A stretch of 36,859 bases of DNA from an uncultured Bacteroidales bacterium (GTDB lineage Bacteria > Bacteroidota > Bacteroidia > Bacteroidales > UBA3824), in the NCBI GenBank assembly GCA_905234655.1, contig CAJOJG010000033.1:1-36859 (forward strand). Direction: 5' to 3'. The notes under the pieces are model-generated. The model was not told the origin of the DNA and ran no database searches. It was given only the letters and a program-made list of their open reading frames with translations. Positions 24,063-32,171 of the stretch are shown here, piece by piece (the stretch's first letter is position 1; every line of letters starts with the position of its first letter). A program made the translations under genes and the position numbers.

Positions 24063-24536
24063 TTGCCACATTGCCTGTTTTACCTGACATTCATCGACCG
24101 CGCTGAAGTCGAAACTTCATATTGGTCCCACCATGCCAACACGCCCGAAGTCAACACTTGGACGGGGCCTGCCTACGAACTTGTCTGCATGGCTCACATT
24201 CCGCAAATCAAGCACGCACTGCGCGTCGACGGCATCTCGACCCTCAACTATTCATGGCGCAGCAAAACGTCCACGCCGGCGGCTCAAATAGACATCGTCA
24301 TCGAGCGGGCGGACAAAATCGTGAACATCTGCGATGTTAAATATTCCCAATCCGCATACGAATTGGACAAGGACGAATACGACAAAATCCCAAACCGCAA
24401 AAATGCCTTCGTCAAGGAAACCGGGCTCAGGCACACGCCGTGGATTACCATGATAACCACCGAGGGCATCGCCACCGGCAAATATTCCCAGATGGTTCAA
24501 AGCCAAGTTACATTGGACGACTTGTTCAAGGAATAG
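24060..24536 (+). pseudogene. 3' remnant of an AAA ATPase with PD-(D/E)XK domain
   Basis: The reading frame, open from 23997, contains only the C-terminal part of the Bacteroidales ATP-binding protein family (archaeal-ATPase-like, DUF234-type C-terminus). Recognisable pieces are LFYLTFIDR, YWSHHANTPEVNTW, AYELVCMAHIPQIKHAL, and the nuclease-like core AQIDIVIER followed by NICDVKYS, ending VTLDDLF. The roughly 300-residue N-terminal ATPase domain with its P-loop is absent, and the frame's first codons overlap the prsW stop. I therefore call it a deletion remnant rather than a functional gene. The left border is approximate. It could still be translated as a small standalone protein of up to 179 residues. 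Confidence 0.68.
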
Positions 24537-24554
24537 AAAGCACTATTCGGACAC

Positions 24555-27500
24555 TCATCTTTCCACTATCCGTATAGACGACTCCTGCTTCCCGACCCAC
24601 ACTGCGACAAAGATTATTTTCTCATCAAAACCGGCAGCGACGAGGCGGTCTTTGATGGCGGCGGCGCGGGCCTCGGCGGCGGATCTTGACGGGGCGGAGG
24701 CTGTGATTTCGAGGGCGGGGATGTCGTCAATGTACTTTTGGAGGTAGGTGACTACACCAGCGTCAGACATGGCATCGAGACGGATTGGAAGACGCTTGGC
24801 GAATATCTCCACTGAATCTGCCAACTTAAAATCGTGCGTCCTGACAATCTGCGTGAAAGTGTTGATGCTGAGGGTGTCGACACCGGGGACAGTGCTCCTC
24901 GTGCTGACTATGAACCTGTACGGGCGGTCTTGTGGCAGTCCAAAATAAAACTCGCCCGACGGCATCTGTGTCCTGTACTCGGCGTATGTCTTGTGCGTGG
25001 ACACGTCCTCGACACGTATCCGCGCATTCAGAGGCTCGCCGCCGAGATTAGTGACCTTGCCCTTATAGATAGCGATAGTGTCGGGACGGAACGCCATCGG
25101 CAAATCGACCTTATAAAAAATCTGGCGGTGAGTGGCCGGCTCCTCCGACGTATAATATGCCGTCTTGCCGTCGGCGGTTATCGAAAAATCATGCTCGTTA
25201 TACGGCGTGTTGATGTACTTGCCGAGGTTAACTGGCGCAGTCCACTTCGTCCAGGAGGTCGGGTCGGTGCGCTTGCACATGTAGATGTCCGTGCCGCCCA
25301 TGCCAAGCCGTCCGCCGGACACAAAATACAATGTCTTATTGTCCGCAGCCAAGACCGGCGAATATTCGCCATACTCGCTGTTGATGGCGTCGCCGAGGTT
25401 GACGGGATAGTCCCACACGCCGTCCTCGCGCTTTTCGGAAACCCAAATGTCGGAATAATACTTCGGGTGTGACCCTCCCGACTGGAAAAACATGTTTGCA
25501 TAATGGTCGGAGGTCAGGATCTGCCCCTTGTTTGTAGCCGCCACATATTGAATCGTGAAATCCTCGCGCCATGCCGGAACGCCATAACGCCCGGCGGCAA
25601 AGAATATCGCGCTGTTGTCGGGGGACGGATGGGCGTTAAAACTGCCGAAGAACGGACTTGGGATTATGACGCCGTCATCATTAACCCTGTAATAATGGTT
25701 CAGATGGCCACACGGACGCGGCATTGCCCATGAGCCGTTGCCGACCTGGCTTGTGGCGTCTACCATCTTGCCGATGTAATGCTCCTGCGGCTGATTCGCC
25801 GTAGGCAGCCCGACCTTCACTTTCTCGTTCTTTATTATATAAAGTGTCGTGTTGTCGTTGGACACACCGCTGACATAATGCGTCAAGGAATCCTTGGAAA
25901 TCCACCTGTCGCATGCGACATAATACAGAACCGTGTCCTCGCGCTTTGCATTAATGGACTTGTCCGCAAGGAACTTCAAGCCTATCGAGGGATCGAACTG
26001 GTACATCAGTCCAAAATCCTGGTCTTCCGCGACAACGCTCCTGATGCTGTCACGCTTATAAAGTCCTTCCACGGGGACAAAGGGCTGCCACCTGCCGTTT
26101 TTATAATCGGAATACACAATTCCAGTCGCCACGCGCACAGTGTCCTCGGTCGTTTTCTTCATGTCGATGCGCTTGCCGCTTTTCTTATGCAAATACTGGA
26201 CTGTCTGCCGGATTTTAATAATCTTGTACTCCCAATGCGTGAAATACAGCCGCTTGCCGTCCGGCGAGATGACGGGGTACTTGTTGACGCCGTCCATGTA
26301 GTCGAACCCACGGGCATTATAGGCGACCTTGCGGCCGTTGATGTCAAAATACCGTATGTCGGGTTTGCGCATCGGCGGGGCGTTGATGACTTCGGGAAGC
26401 CTGACTTTCACGCACTTGTCCTTGTCCTCGGTGATTAGTTTCTTCAACTGCGTAATCTCGTATGCGCGGTTTGGGAACAGGGGCGCATACTTGTCGATTA
26501 TGGCGATGACTTTTTTAAGCCGTCCCTGCGCAAGGTCGTCGGCATAGAGTTCCTGCATTTTCCTGAACGCTAAGAGCGACGGCGCGCCACGCTGGATATA
26601 ATAGTCGTACAGGGAATCCCTCTGCTCAAAATATTCCCGAGAAGACCACGGCATGTAGTACGCCATGAGTTCGTTTGTGCCATAATTGTCCTCGCCGTAA
26701 AGCCCGGAATAGTACATCCGCCTCAGCGAGTCGTCCATCATGTGCGGCAGCCGCTCATAGAAGAACTTCAGTCGGTTCCAGTGGCCGCTGTAATAGACCT
26801 CGCGCCGCCAATTTTTCATAAAATCGTCCGTCAGCCGCTCCCCTGGCTCAAGATAGAACCTCAGTTTTCTCGCCTGGGAATAATAACTTTGGCGCATCGC
26901 ATTCGAGGCGGCGATGGACGCGCCCTTCCGCGAAAACAACTTTCCTTTCTCATAATCCTTCATATAGCGGGCGAGCGACGATATATTGCCGTCAATCAGT
27001 CGGTTAAAATACTCCACGCTGTCGATGAACTCGACAATGAAGTTGAGTTTAGTGCTGTATGGATAGTTTTCGGTGAACTTTTTCGCCTTCTTGAGAGTCT
27101 TGTCGGCGCGGGCTTCGCGGTATGCAGCCTCCTCCTGAAGGCGCGCCGCCCGCTGCTCGAATCTCGGCGCGCATCCCTTGTACGCACGGCGGAACGTCAT
27201 AAATCCCCTTTCGGTCGAATCCCTGTTAATGACAATCCTCAACTGGGCCGCAGCGATTTCGTCGAGCTTTAGCCTAACAGAATCCGGCGTTATGCCATAC
27301 GCAGTGAGCATGTATTTGTGGAAATCCTTGCCCGAATTGCGGAACTTTCCATCGGTCTTCCTGTAGTTTATGAACGCTTGCTTGGGCTGTGTCCGCTGGA
27401 GGCACAATCCAAGTCCATAATACGCGGCATGTGGCTCGACGTGCTTCTTAAGTTTTTTCTTAAAAAACTGCACCGCCTTGGCAGTGTCGCCACGTTCGAG

Positions 27501-27587
27501 CCGAGAGAATCCCTTGACAAGCTTTTGGGCGTCACACACTCCGACCGTCATCAAAACCGCCAATATCAAAACTAATATCCTTCCCAT
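24555..27587 (-). CDS. PorE-like envelope protein with degenerate OmpA domain
   Basis: This 1010-residue exported protein (signal peptide about 1-20, GVCDAQ) has an N-terminal TPR-like helical region (about 21-400), a beta-propeller of PD40/WD40 type (about 410-815; blades with NKYPVISPDGKRLYFT, AHPSPDNSAIFFAAG and EYSPVLAADNKTLYFVSGG), a carboxypeptidase-regulatory-like domain (about 825-915, YKGKVTNLGGEPLNARIRV) and a final region that lines up in outline with an OmpA domain. That last region lacks the GHTD motif and the Asp/Arg pair that bind diaminopimelate. The layout matches PorE of the type IX secretion system and related proteins. It is the downstream partner of the paralogue at 27656-30229. 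Confidence 0.85.
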   Translation of the reverse strand: MGRILVLILAVLMTVGVCDAQKLVKGFSRLERGDTAKAVQFFKKKLKKHVEPHAAYYGLGLCLQRTQPKQAFINYRKTDGKFRNSGKDFHKYMLTAYGITPDSVRLKLDEIAAAQLRIVINRDSTERGFMTFRRAYKGCAPRFEQRAARLQEEAAYREARADKTLKKAKKFTENYPYSTKLNFIVEFIDSVEYFNRLIDGNISSLARYMKDYEKGKLFSRKGASIAASNAMRQSYYSQARKLRFYLEPGERLTDDFMKNWRREVYYSGHWNRLKFFYERLPHMMDDSLRRMYYSGLYGEDNYGTNELMAYYMPWSSREYFEQRDSLYDYYIQRGAPSLLAFRKMQELYADDLAQGRLKKVIAIIDKYAPLFPNRAYEITQLKKLITEDKDKCVKVRLPEVINAPPMRKPDIRYFDINGRKVAYNARGFDYMDGVNKYPVISPDGKRLYFTHWEYKIIKIRQTVQYLHKKSGKRIDMKKTTEDTVRVATGIVYSDYKNGRWQPFVPVEGLYKRDSIRSVVAEDQDFGLMYQFDPSIGLKFLADKSINAKREDTVLYYVACDRWISKDSLTHYVSGVSNDNTTLYIIKNEKVKVGLPTANQPQEHYIGKMVDATSQVGNGSWAMPRPCGHLNHYYRVNDDGVIIPSPFFGSFNAHPSPDNSAIFFAAGRYGVPAWREDFTIQYVAATNKGQILTSDHYANMFFQSGGSHPKYYSDIWVSEKREDGVWDYPVNLGDAINSEYGEYSPVLAADNKTLYFVSGGRLGMGGTDIYMCKRTDPTSWTKWTAPVNLGKYINTPYNEHDFSITADGKTAYYTSEEPATHRQIFYKVDLPMAFRPDTIAIYKGKVTNLGGEPLNARIRVEDVSTHKTYAEYRTQMPSGEFYFGLPQDRPYRFIVSTRSTVPGVDTLSINTFTQIVRTHDFKLADSVEIFAKRLPIRLDAMSDAGVVTYLQKYIDDIPALEITASAPSRSAAEARAAAIKDRLVAAGFDEKIIFVAVWVGKQESSIRIVER

Positions 27588-27591
27588 AAGC

Positions 27592-27658
27592 CATTTGTTG
27601 ATTTTTTGATTTGTTGACTTGTTGATTTTTGATTTTTGATTTTTGATTTTTGATTTTA
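27592..27658. repeat. Heptamer tandem repeat between the two PorE-like genes
   Basis: GATTTTT is repeated four times without interruption at 27624-27651, then as GATTTTA; degenerate TTGTTGATTT units precede it. It fills nearly all of the 68-bp gap between the two minus-strand paralogues and reaches the stop codon of the upstream gene. The repeat could change length by slippage and alter the spacing between the genes. Confidence 0.8.
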
Positions 27659-30229
27659 GTCTTTTATTATTGAAAATTCGACACGGCGGTTTTCAGCGTC
27701 AATATTTGACCCCGGCTTTGTGCTGCCGAAGCCTTTCGCGAGGATTTTTGACGATGGGACTCCTAATTCCACAAGCGCGCTCCTGACGACATTGGCGCGC
27801 TGCTCGGAGAGCGTCTGGTTGTGGCTGTCGGAGCCGGTGCGGTCTGTGTGTCCGGAAATCATCACCTTCAAGTCGGGGTTCTCCAAGATGAATTTTGCGA
27901 CGTGGCGGATTGCGCCCATCGACTCGGGCTTGAGGTCGGACTTGTCGAACTCGAAGAAGATATTTTGGATTACGACATTGAGCGCGCTGTCCATAATCTC
28001 ACGCAGCGAGACCATGGCGATGCTGTCACGCTTGTACTCCGAAGTCCTGGACGTGCGAGTGTCAAATACGCCCGACTGTGGAAAATAGCCGTCCGTCTCG
28101 ATGAAATACTCGTACTGCCGTCCCAATGGCAACGTAATCGAAAACTTCCCCGTCACCGGGTCGTTCCTGAGATTGCCGAGGTGTGTGCCGGCGCCCATGT
28201 CCTCCCAAATGATGTTGGAATGTAACGGCTTGCCTTCGTTGTCAGTGATAATGCCCGAAAGTATCGAGGTCGTCTCGGCGCGGAGGTTTTCGGGAAGTTG
28301 GGCCGTGTAGACCTCGTTGACCTTGCCATCGGCAGACCCGACAGAATAGAACACGGTCTTTCCGTCATAGGCGTTGAAGAAGAACACCTCGTTGTCAGCC
28401 GTGTTAATCATCCTGCCGAGATTGACCGGCTCCGACCACTGCGTCCACGACGTGTCGCTCAACCTGCGCGACATGTAAATATCAAGCCCGCCTATGCCAT
28501 AATGACCGTTTGAGGTGAAGAACAGCGTCTTCAAGTCCGGCGAGAGCCTTGGCGAGCGTTCACGGTTCTTAGTATTGACAGGCTCACCGATATTAATAGG
28601 CGCGCCCCACGTTCCGTCCGGCTGCCTGAGCGAAACGTAGATGTCGCTGTTGGCAAAACGCTCCAAAGCATTGTTTTGCTGCTCAAAGTACAGCCTTCCA
28701 AAACTTTTCATGCCCACATTGCCGCCCCTGACAGACGCGAACAACATCGCCTGGCCGTCCGCGCTGAAATATGCGTCCGCCTGCCAGCTGCCGCTGTTGA
28801 CAGTGCCGTTGCCGTACTTGTCGCTCGCGCTCTGGAAATAATAAGGCGCGCCCCACGAGCCGTCGTCCTGTATGTCCGAAACCATGAAGTAGCCATCATA
28901 AAACAGCACCATCTTGTTCTCGTCGGGGTAGATGTGCTCGGCAGACTCGTTGTTTTCGAGGGTGGCAAAACGCTTTATGGGCTGTGCCTGCTGCCACTTG
29001 CCGTCGCGGAACTCGGACACGTACATGTCCTCCTGCCGCTTGAAGTCGCGGAAGTCCATGTCCTGGCAGAAATACAACTTGTTCATGCTCGGGGTCACGA
29101 TAGGCGCGTAACTGTTACGGTAGACCGGCGAATTAATCTCGTCGGAAAACCGCTGCGGGTTAATGAACTCCGGCGGATTAGGCTCGTTCAAAAGCCCAAT
29201 CGACCTGTCGATAATCGTCTGCTTGGACGGGAACATCTCACGGTATTTCAAGTAAATCCTTGTCGCGCTGCCATAATCGCGCTTTTTGACGTATGGACCC
29301 GTCATCCTCTTCAACAATTCAAACGCGAACTCCGTCGGCGCGAACTCCTCGACGTACTTTGCCAAATTAGCCTCTTCGTACTTTGTCGAGGACGTGTCGG
29401 CCAAGAATTGCTTAATCCTGAACGCCCTCAGTGTGTCCTCCGGGTCGGCGACGAAAGGATATTTTTTGCTATGGACATATTTGCCAGTGAGATAGCGGTA
29501 GCCCTCCTTGTACGTCGGGTCGAAAATCCACCTGAAATCGTCCATCAACAAGCCGTCCTGAACGACGTATGCGTACAGTTCGTCCTGGATTGCCTTAATC
29601 GCAGGCCTTACAGAATCGGCAAATGGGTGCGGCCGCAGGTCGTCAAGTATGGCGTTGAAAAGCCTGAAGCAGGTCTTTCCGTCGTAGTCGAAAATCAACT
29701 CGCTCCGCGCAAAATGGTACGCAATCTTATAGTCGAGCGAATCCCGTGAGAATATCATCCGCTCGTTCAAGTCGGGATATTTTTTGCCATACTTGTCGAC
29801 AAACTTCCTCATCAGGGTGTCCATGTCGTAGCAGACATAATCGTCAAAATGCCGGCGCACCTCGTTATAGTCCTCGACGGCGCATATACGCATCATAGAG
29901 TCACAGTCCGACAGCTTGATGCCATAGGTTTCCTTGTACTTGTCGACGGACTTCTGGTCGGCGCGGCGTAGTTTGTCCTGCGACTGCTGGAACATGTCGA
30001 ACGCCTTTTGGTTGTTCTTACGGCCGGCGGCTGTGTCGTAGTACATCTTTGCAAGCCCGTAGTACGCCACTCCCGGCTCAATCTTCTTGCGCATCGCCTT
30101 GTTGAACGCCCGCTCGGCCTCCTCATACTCGCCCGAAGCCATATTGTCGAAGGCTTTTTTAAGTTTCTGTCCATTGGCAGCGAAACTAACCATCACCGCC
30201 AACACTAATAACATTGTCCTCTTTATCAT
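27656..30229 (-). CDS. PorE-like protein: TPR, PD40 propeller, CRD and OmpA domain
   Basis: The 857-residue product has a signal peptide (about 1-20, SFAANGQ), a TPR-like N-terminus (starting KAFDNMASGEYEEAERAF), a PD40/WD40 propeller (blades with SYAPIVTPSMNKLYFCQD, AYFSADGQAMLFAS and RSPRLSPDLKTLFFTS), a carboxypeptidase-regulatory-like domain (ILSGIITDNEGKPLHSNIIW) and a complete OmpA domain at about 745-857 with NIFFEFDKSDLKPES, ISGHTDRTGS and LSEQRANVV, the residues that hold peptidoglycan. It should sit in the periplasm and tie an envelope complex to the cell wall. The architecture is that of PorE, but similar proteins exist outside the type IX system. No other T9SS core gene is seen, so I keep the call general. 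Confidence 0.9.
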   Translation of the reverse strand: MIKRTMLLVLAVMVSFAANGQKLKKAFDNMASGEYEEAERAFNKAMRKKIEPGVAYYGLAKMYYDTAAGRKNNQKAFDMFQQSQDKLRRADQKSVDKYKETYGIKLSDCDSMMRICAVEDYNEVRRHFDDYVCYDMDTLMRKFVDKYGKKYPDLNERMIFSRDSLDYKIAYHFARSELIFDYDGKTCFRLFNAILDDLRPHPFADSVRPAIKAIQDELYAYVVQDGLLMDDFRWIFDPTYKEGYRYLTGKYVHSKKYPFVADPEDTLRAFRIKQFLADTSSTKYEEANLAKYVEEFAPTEFAFELLKRMTGPYVKKRDYGSATRIYLKYREMFPSKQTIIDRSIGLLNEPNPPEFINPQRFSDEINSPVYRNSYAPIVTPSMNKLYFCQDMDFRDFKRQEDMYVSEFRDGKWQQAQPIKRFATLENNESAEHIYPDENKMVLFYDGYFMVSDIQDDGSWGAPYYFQSASDKYGNGTVNSGSWQADAYFSADGQAMLFASVRGGNVGMKSFGRLYFEQQNNALERFANSDIYVSLRQPDGTWGAPINIGEPVNTKNRERSPRLSPDLKTLFFTSNGHYGIGGLDIYMSRRLSDTSWTQWSEPVNLGRMINTADNEVFFFNAYDGKTVFYSVGSADGKVNEVYTAQLPENLRAETTSILSGIITDNEGKPLHSNIIWEDMGAGTHLGNLRNDPVTGKFSITLPLGRQYEYFIETDGYFPQSGVFDTRTSRTSEYKRDSIAMVSLREIMDSALNVVIQNIFFEFDKSDLKPESMGAIRHVAKFILENPDLKVMISGHTDRTGSDSHNQTLSEQRANVVRSALVELGVPSSKILAKGFGSTKPGSNIDAENRRVEFSIIKD

Positions 30230-30256
30230 AATCAGGTTGGATTTTTTATATGATAA

Positions 30257-30272
30257 ACGGACATCAGTCCGT
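30257..30272. repeat. Small inverted repeat upstream of the OmpA-domain gene
   Basis: ACGGAC (30257-30262) and GTCCGT (30267-30272) are inverted around a four-base centre, 28 bases ahead of the start codon at 30229 (minus strand). It could be an operator or a short leader hairpin; nothing shows which. Confidence 0.4.
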
Positions 30273-30325
30273 ATTTATTCTATAAAATCCACTGTTTTTC
30301 GTAATGAATATTTCGATGGAACAGT

Positions 30326-30340
30326 CAAAAAGTTCGGAAT
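30326..30340 (+). repeat. Single upstream copy of the CAAAAAGTTCGGAAT repeat
   Basis: This 15-base sequence is identical to the core of the four tandem copies at 30492-30575, and the four bases after it (TTTG) also match those after the last tandem copy. It lies just before a -7-like element (TATATTTG, 30348-30355) and the small ORF at 30385. Confidence 0.8.
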
Positions 30341-30347
30341 TTTGTTG

Positions 30348-30355
30348 TATATTTG
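30348..30355 (+). promoter_or_regulatory. Candidate -7 element of the small ORF
   Basis: TATATTTG matches TAnnTTTG and lies 29 bases ahead of ATG 30385. The -33 region is occupied by the CAAAAAGTTCGGAAT repeat rather than by TTG. Confidence 0.4.
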
Positions 30356-30384
30356 CGGCGAAGAAACCACAAAAGATTGAGATT

Positions 30385-30531
30385 ATGGAAGCGACCGCAA
30401 GGACACTTGCCAACGACAAAACGCACTTCGCCACGCTTGCGATAGGCGCCACGGCAAAGGAAATGGGCATCACGGAAACGGAACTTTACGTCAAAAAGTT
30501 CGGAATGAAATCGTCAAAAAGTTCGGAATGA
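30385..30531 (+). CDS. Small ORF, possibly a truncated DUF3791-like gene
   Basis: The 48-residue frame reads FATLAIGATAKEMGITETELYVKKFG and ends inside the tandem repeat (KSSKSSE is repeat-encoded). The part before the repeat is reminiscent of DUF3791 proteins (an N-terminal 'ciE-lAek-lGis--elY' pattern), which are small proteins found in toxin/antitoxin-like pairs in gut anaerobes. If so, its C-terminal half has been replaced by repeat sequence. The start at 30385 follows a -7-like element at a normal distance. The frame also opens at 30304, but that start lies upstream of the -7 element. Similarity is judged by eye only and is weak. Confidence 0.35.
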   Translation: MEATARTLANDKTHFATLAIGATAKEMGITETELYVKKFGMKSSKSSE

Positions 30532-30579
30532 AATCGCCAAAAAGTTCGGAATGAAATCGCCAAAAAGTTCGGAATTTTG
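30492..30579 (+). repeat. Four tandem 23-bp repeats upstream of the ATPase gene
   Basis: The core CAAAAAGTTCGGAAT occurs at 30492-30506, 30515-30529, 30538-30552 and 30561-30575, an exact 23-bp period; the linker between cores reads GAAATCGT or GAAATCGC. The last copy ends directly at the -33 element of the promoter for the ATPase gene. There are no unique spacers, so this is not a CRISPR array. It looks like an operator array or a recombination-prone repeat. Confidence 0.92.
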
Positions 30580-30610
30580 TTGTCGATGTCAAAAAAATGA
30601 CGTATTTTCG
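30580..30610 (+). promoter_or_regulatory. Candidate promoter of the AAA/DUF4143 ATPase gene
   Basis: TTG (30580-30582) and TATTTTCG (30603-30610; one mismatch to TAnnTTTG) are 20 bases apart. The element directly follows the fourth 23-bp repeat, and the ATPase start codon is at 30634, which leaves a leader of only about 17 bases. Confidence 0.45.
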
Positions 30611-30633
30611 CACCACATAAATAATCATGTGTC

Positions 30634-31905
30634 ATGGAATATCTTAAACGCATATCAGACGAACTACTTGCCAAGAAATTGAGAAGTAGCGCGGCGGTGC
30701 TGATTGAAGGACCCAAATGGTGCGGCAAGACATCGACTGGCGCACAGTTGGCCAAAAGCATCATCTATATACAAGACCCCGACAAGCGGCAGATGTACCG
30801 GCAGATGGCCGACGCACAGCCATCCCTTTTGCTGGAAGGCGACACGCCGCGCATGTTGGACGAATGGCAGACGATACCCGTTATATGGGACGCCGTCCGT
30901 TTTGCCGCCGACCAACGTCAAAAAATGAACCAGTTTATCCTCACCGGCTCGGCGACACCCATCGACGACGGAAACGGCGAGATAGAACACACCGGCACAG
31001 GACGCATCGCCCGCCTGCGGATGCGACCGATGAGTTTGTGGGAATCATTGGAATCCACCGGACAAGTTTCGTTGAAAGACCTTTTTGACGGCAAGCAAGC
31101 GATGGGGCTTTACGAAAATCGCCTCACAATCAAGGATTTGGCTTATATAATGTGCAGAGGCGGCTGGCCGGGGACATTAGGAATAGACAAAGCCGACGCA
31201 CTGGAAGTCCCCTTCAACTTGGTGGACGAATTTGTGAACACCGACGTCAACAAAGTGGACAACACCGAAAAAAATCCCCAAAGAGTACGCGCAGTGCTAC
31301 GAAGCTACGCACGCAACATATCCACAATGACAGTCGCCACCACGATTATGAAAGACGTAAGGGCAAACGACATTTCCATCACAGACAAGACGCTTTCCAA
31401 CTACCTGACAGCCCTTCGGCGGCTGTTCATAGTGGAAGACCAAAAAGCGTGGCAGCCGAGTTTGCGCAGCAAAACCGCCATCAGGACATCCGACAAGCGG
31501 CATTTTGTTGACACGAGCATCGCGACAGCCGTCCTCGAACTCAACCCGACGAGCATCCTCGAAGACTTCAACCTGTTTGGATTTTTGTTTGAAGATTTTT
31601 GTCTGCGCGACCTTCGCATATATTCGCAGCCGCTGCGAGGCACAGTCTATCATTACCACGACAATTCCGGCCTGGAAGCCGACATGATTATCCGCCTCAA
31701 CGACGGCAGATGGGCGGCCATCGAAGTCAAAACCGGCAACAAGGAAATCGAAGAAGCCGCAAGCAATCTTATCAAATTATCAAACACAGTGGACACCTCA
31801 AAAGTCGGGAATCCGTCGTTTATGATGGTACTCACCGCCGGACAATACGCCTACCAGCGCAAAGACGGCGTATACGTAGTGCCGATAGGGTGTCTGAAAG
31901 ATTGA
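30634..31905 (+). CDS. AAA_14/DUF4143 ATP-binding protein
   Basis: The 423-residue protein appears complete. Residues 1-150 are an AAA_14 domain with Walker A GPKWCGKT (26-33), a Walker B-like RMLDEWQ (73-79) and FILTGSATP. The C-terminal DUF4143 region is a PD-(D/E)XK-like fold with LEADMIIRL and AAIEVKTG supplying the Asp...Glu-x-Lys residues, and it ends in the family's usual VYVVPIGCL. These proteins are abundant and often multicopy in Bacteroidales; their function is not established, and links to mobile elements or defence are speculation. The upstream 23-bp repeats and the truncated lipoprotein sequence directly after its stop codon mark it as part of an accessory region. Confidence 0.9.
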   Translation: MEYLKRISDELLAKKLRSSAAVLIEGPKWCGKTSTGAQLAKSIIYIQDPDKRQMYRQMADAQPSLLLEGDTPRMLDEWQTIPVIWDAVRFAADQRQKMNQFILTGSATPIDDGNGEIEHTGTGRIARLRMRPMSLWESLESTGQVSLKDLFDGKQAMGLYENRLTIKDLAYIMCRGGWPGTLGIDKADALEVPFNLVDEFVNTDVNKVDNTEKNPQRVRAVLRSYARNISTMTVATTIMKDVRANDISITDKTLSNYLTALRRLFIVEDQKAWQPSLRSKTAIRTSDKRHFVDTSIATAVLELNPTSILEDFNLFGFLFEDFCLRDLRIYSQPLRGTVYHYHDNSGLEADMIIRLNDGRWAAIEVKTGNKEIEEAASNLIKLSNTVDTSKVGNPSFMMVLTAGQYAYQRKDGVYVVPIGCLKD

Positions 31906-31910
31906 CCCTG

Positions 31911-32171
31911 ATGCTGGCGGCGGCACTCGCCCTGCCCTCATGCAAGGACGACGACGACCCAAAGGACAACCACACGTCCGACACCGAAGAGGGCGAAGCC
32001 ATAGAAGGCGCAGAAGCCAACGCCAAAGCCGTCAAATTCTGGGACGTAGCCAGCCAACTCGTAGGTACAGGCGCGTACACCATCGACTACGAAAACGCCA
32101 CATTCGAGCCCACAATCGGTACAGCGGACGGCAACACGCGCATCGCCCTTGGAGCCCACAAAAATTCATAG
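31911..32171 (+). pseudogene. 5' fragment of a surface lipoprotein gene
   Basis: Five bases after the ATPase stop codon the sequence continues as LAAALALPSCKDDDDPKDNH, the lipobox and acidic start of the lipoprotein family found at 34281 and 36554. Bases 31911 to about 32070 differ from 36590 onward at only about four positions by eye; divergence then rises until the match ends near 32150. The first codons of the signal peptide are missing, leaving an ATG at 31911, and the frame stops at 32171 after 86 residues. I read it as a remnant left by recombination or deletion rather than a gene. Confidence 0.75.

Noticed and set aside
30492..30579. CRISPR array
   Set aside because: The 23-bp units follow each other directly with the same linker; there are no unique spacers and no cas genes nearby.
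31599..32171. A 190-codon frame running through the end of the ATPase gene
   Set aside because: Its first half is an out-of-frame shadow of the ATPase; only the part after about 31908 is genuine, as a lipoprotein remnant.
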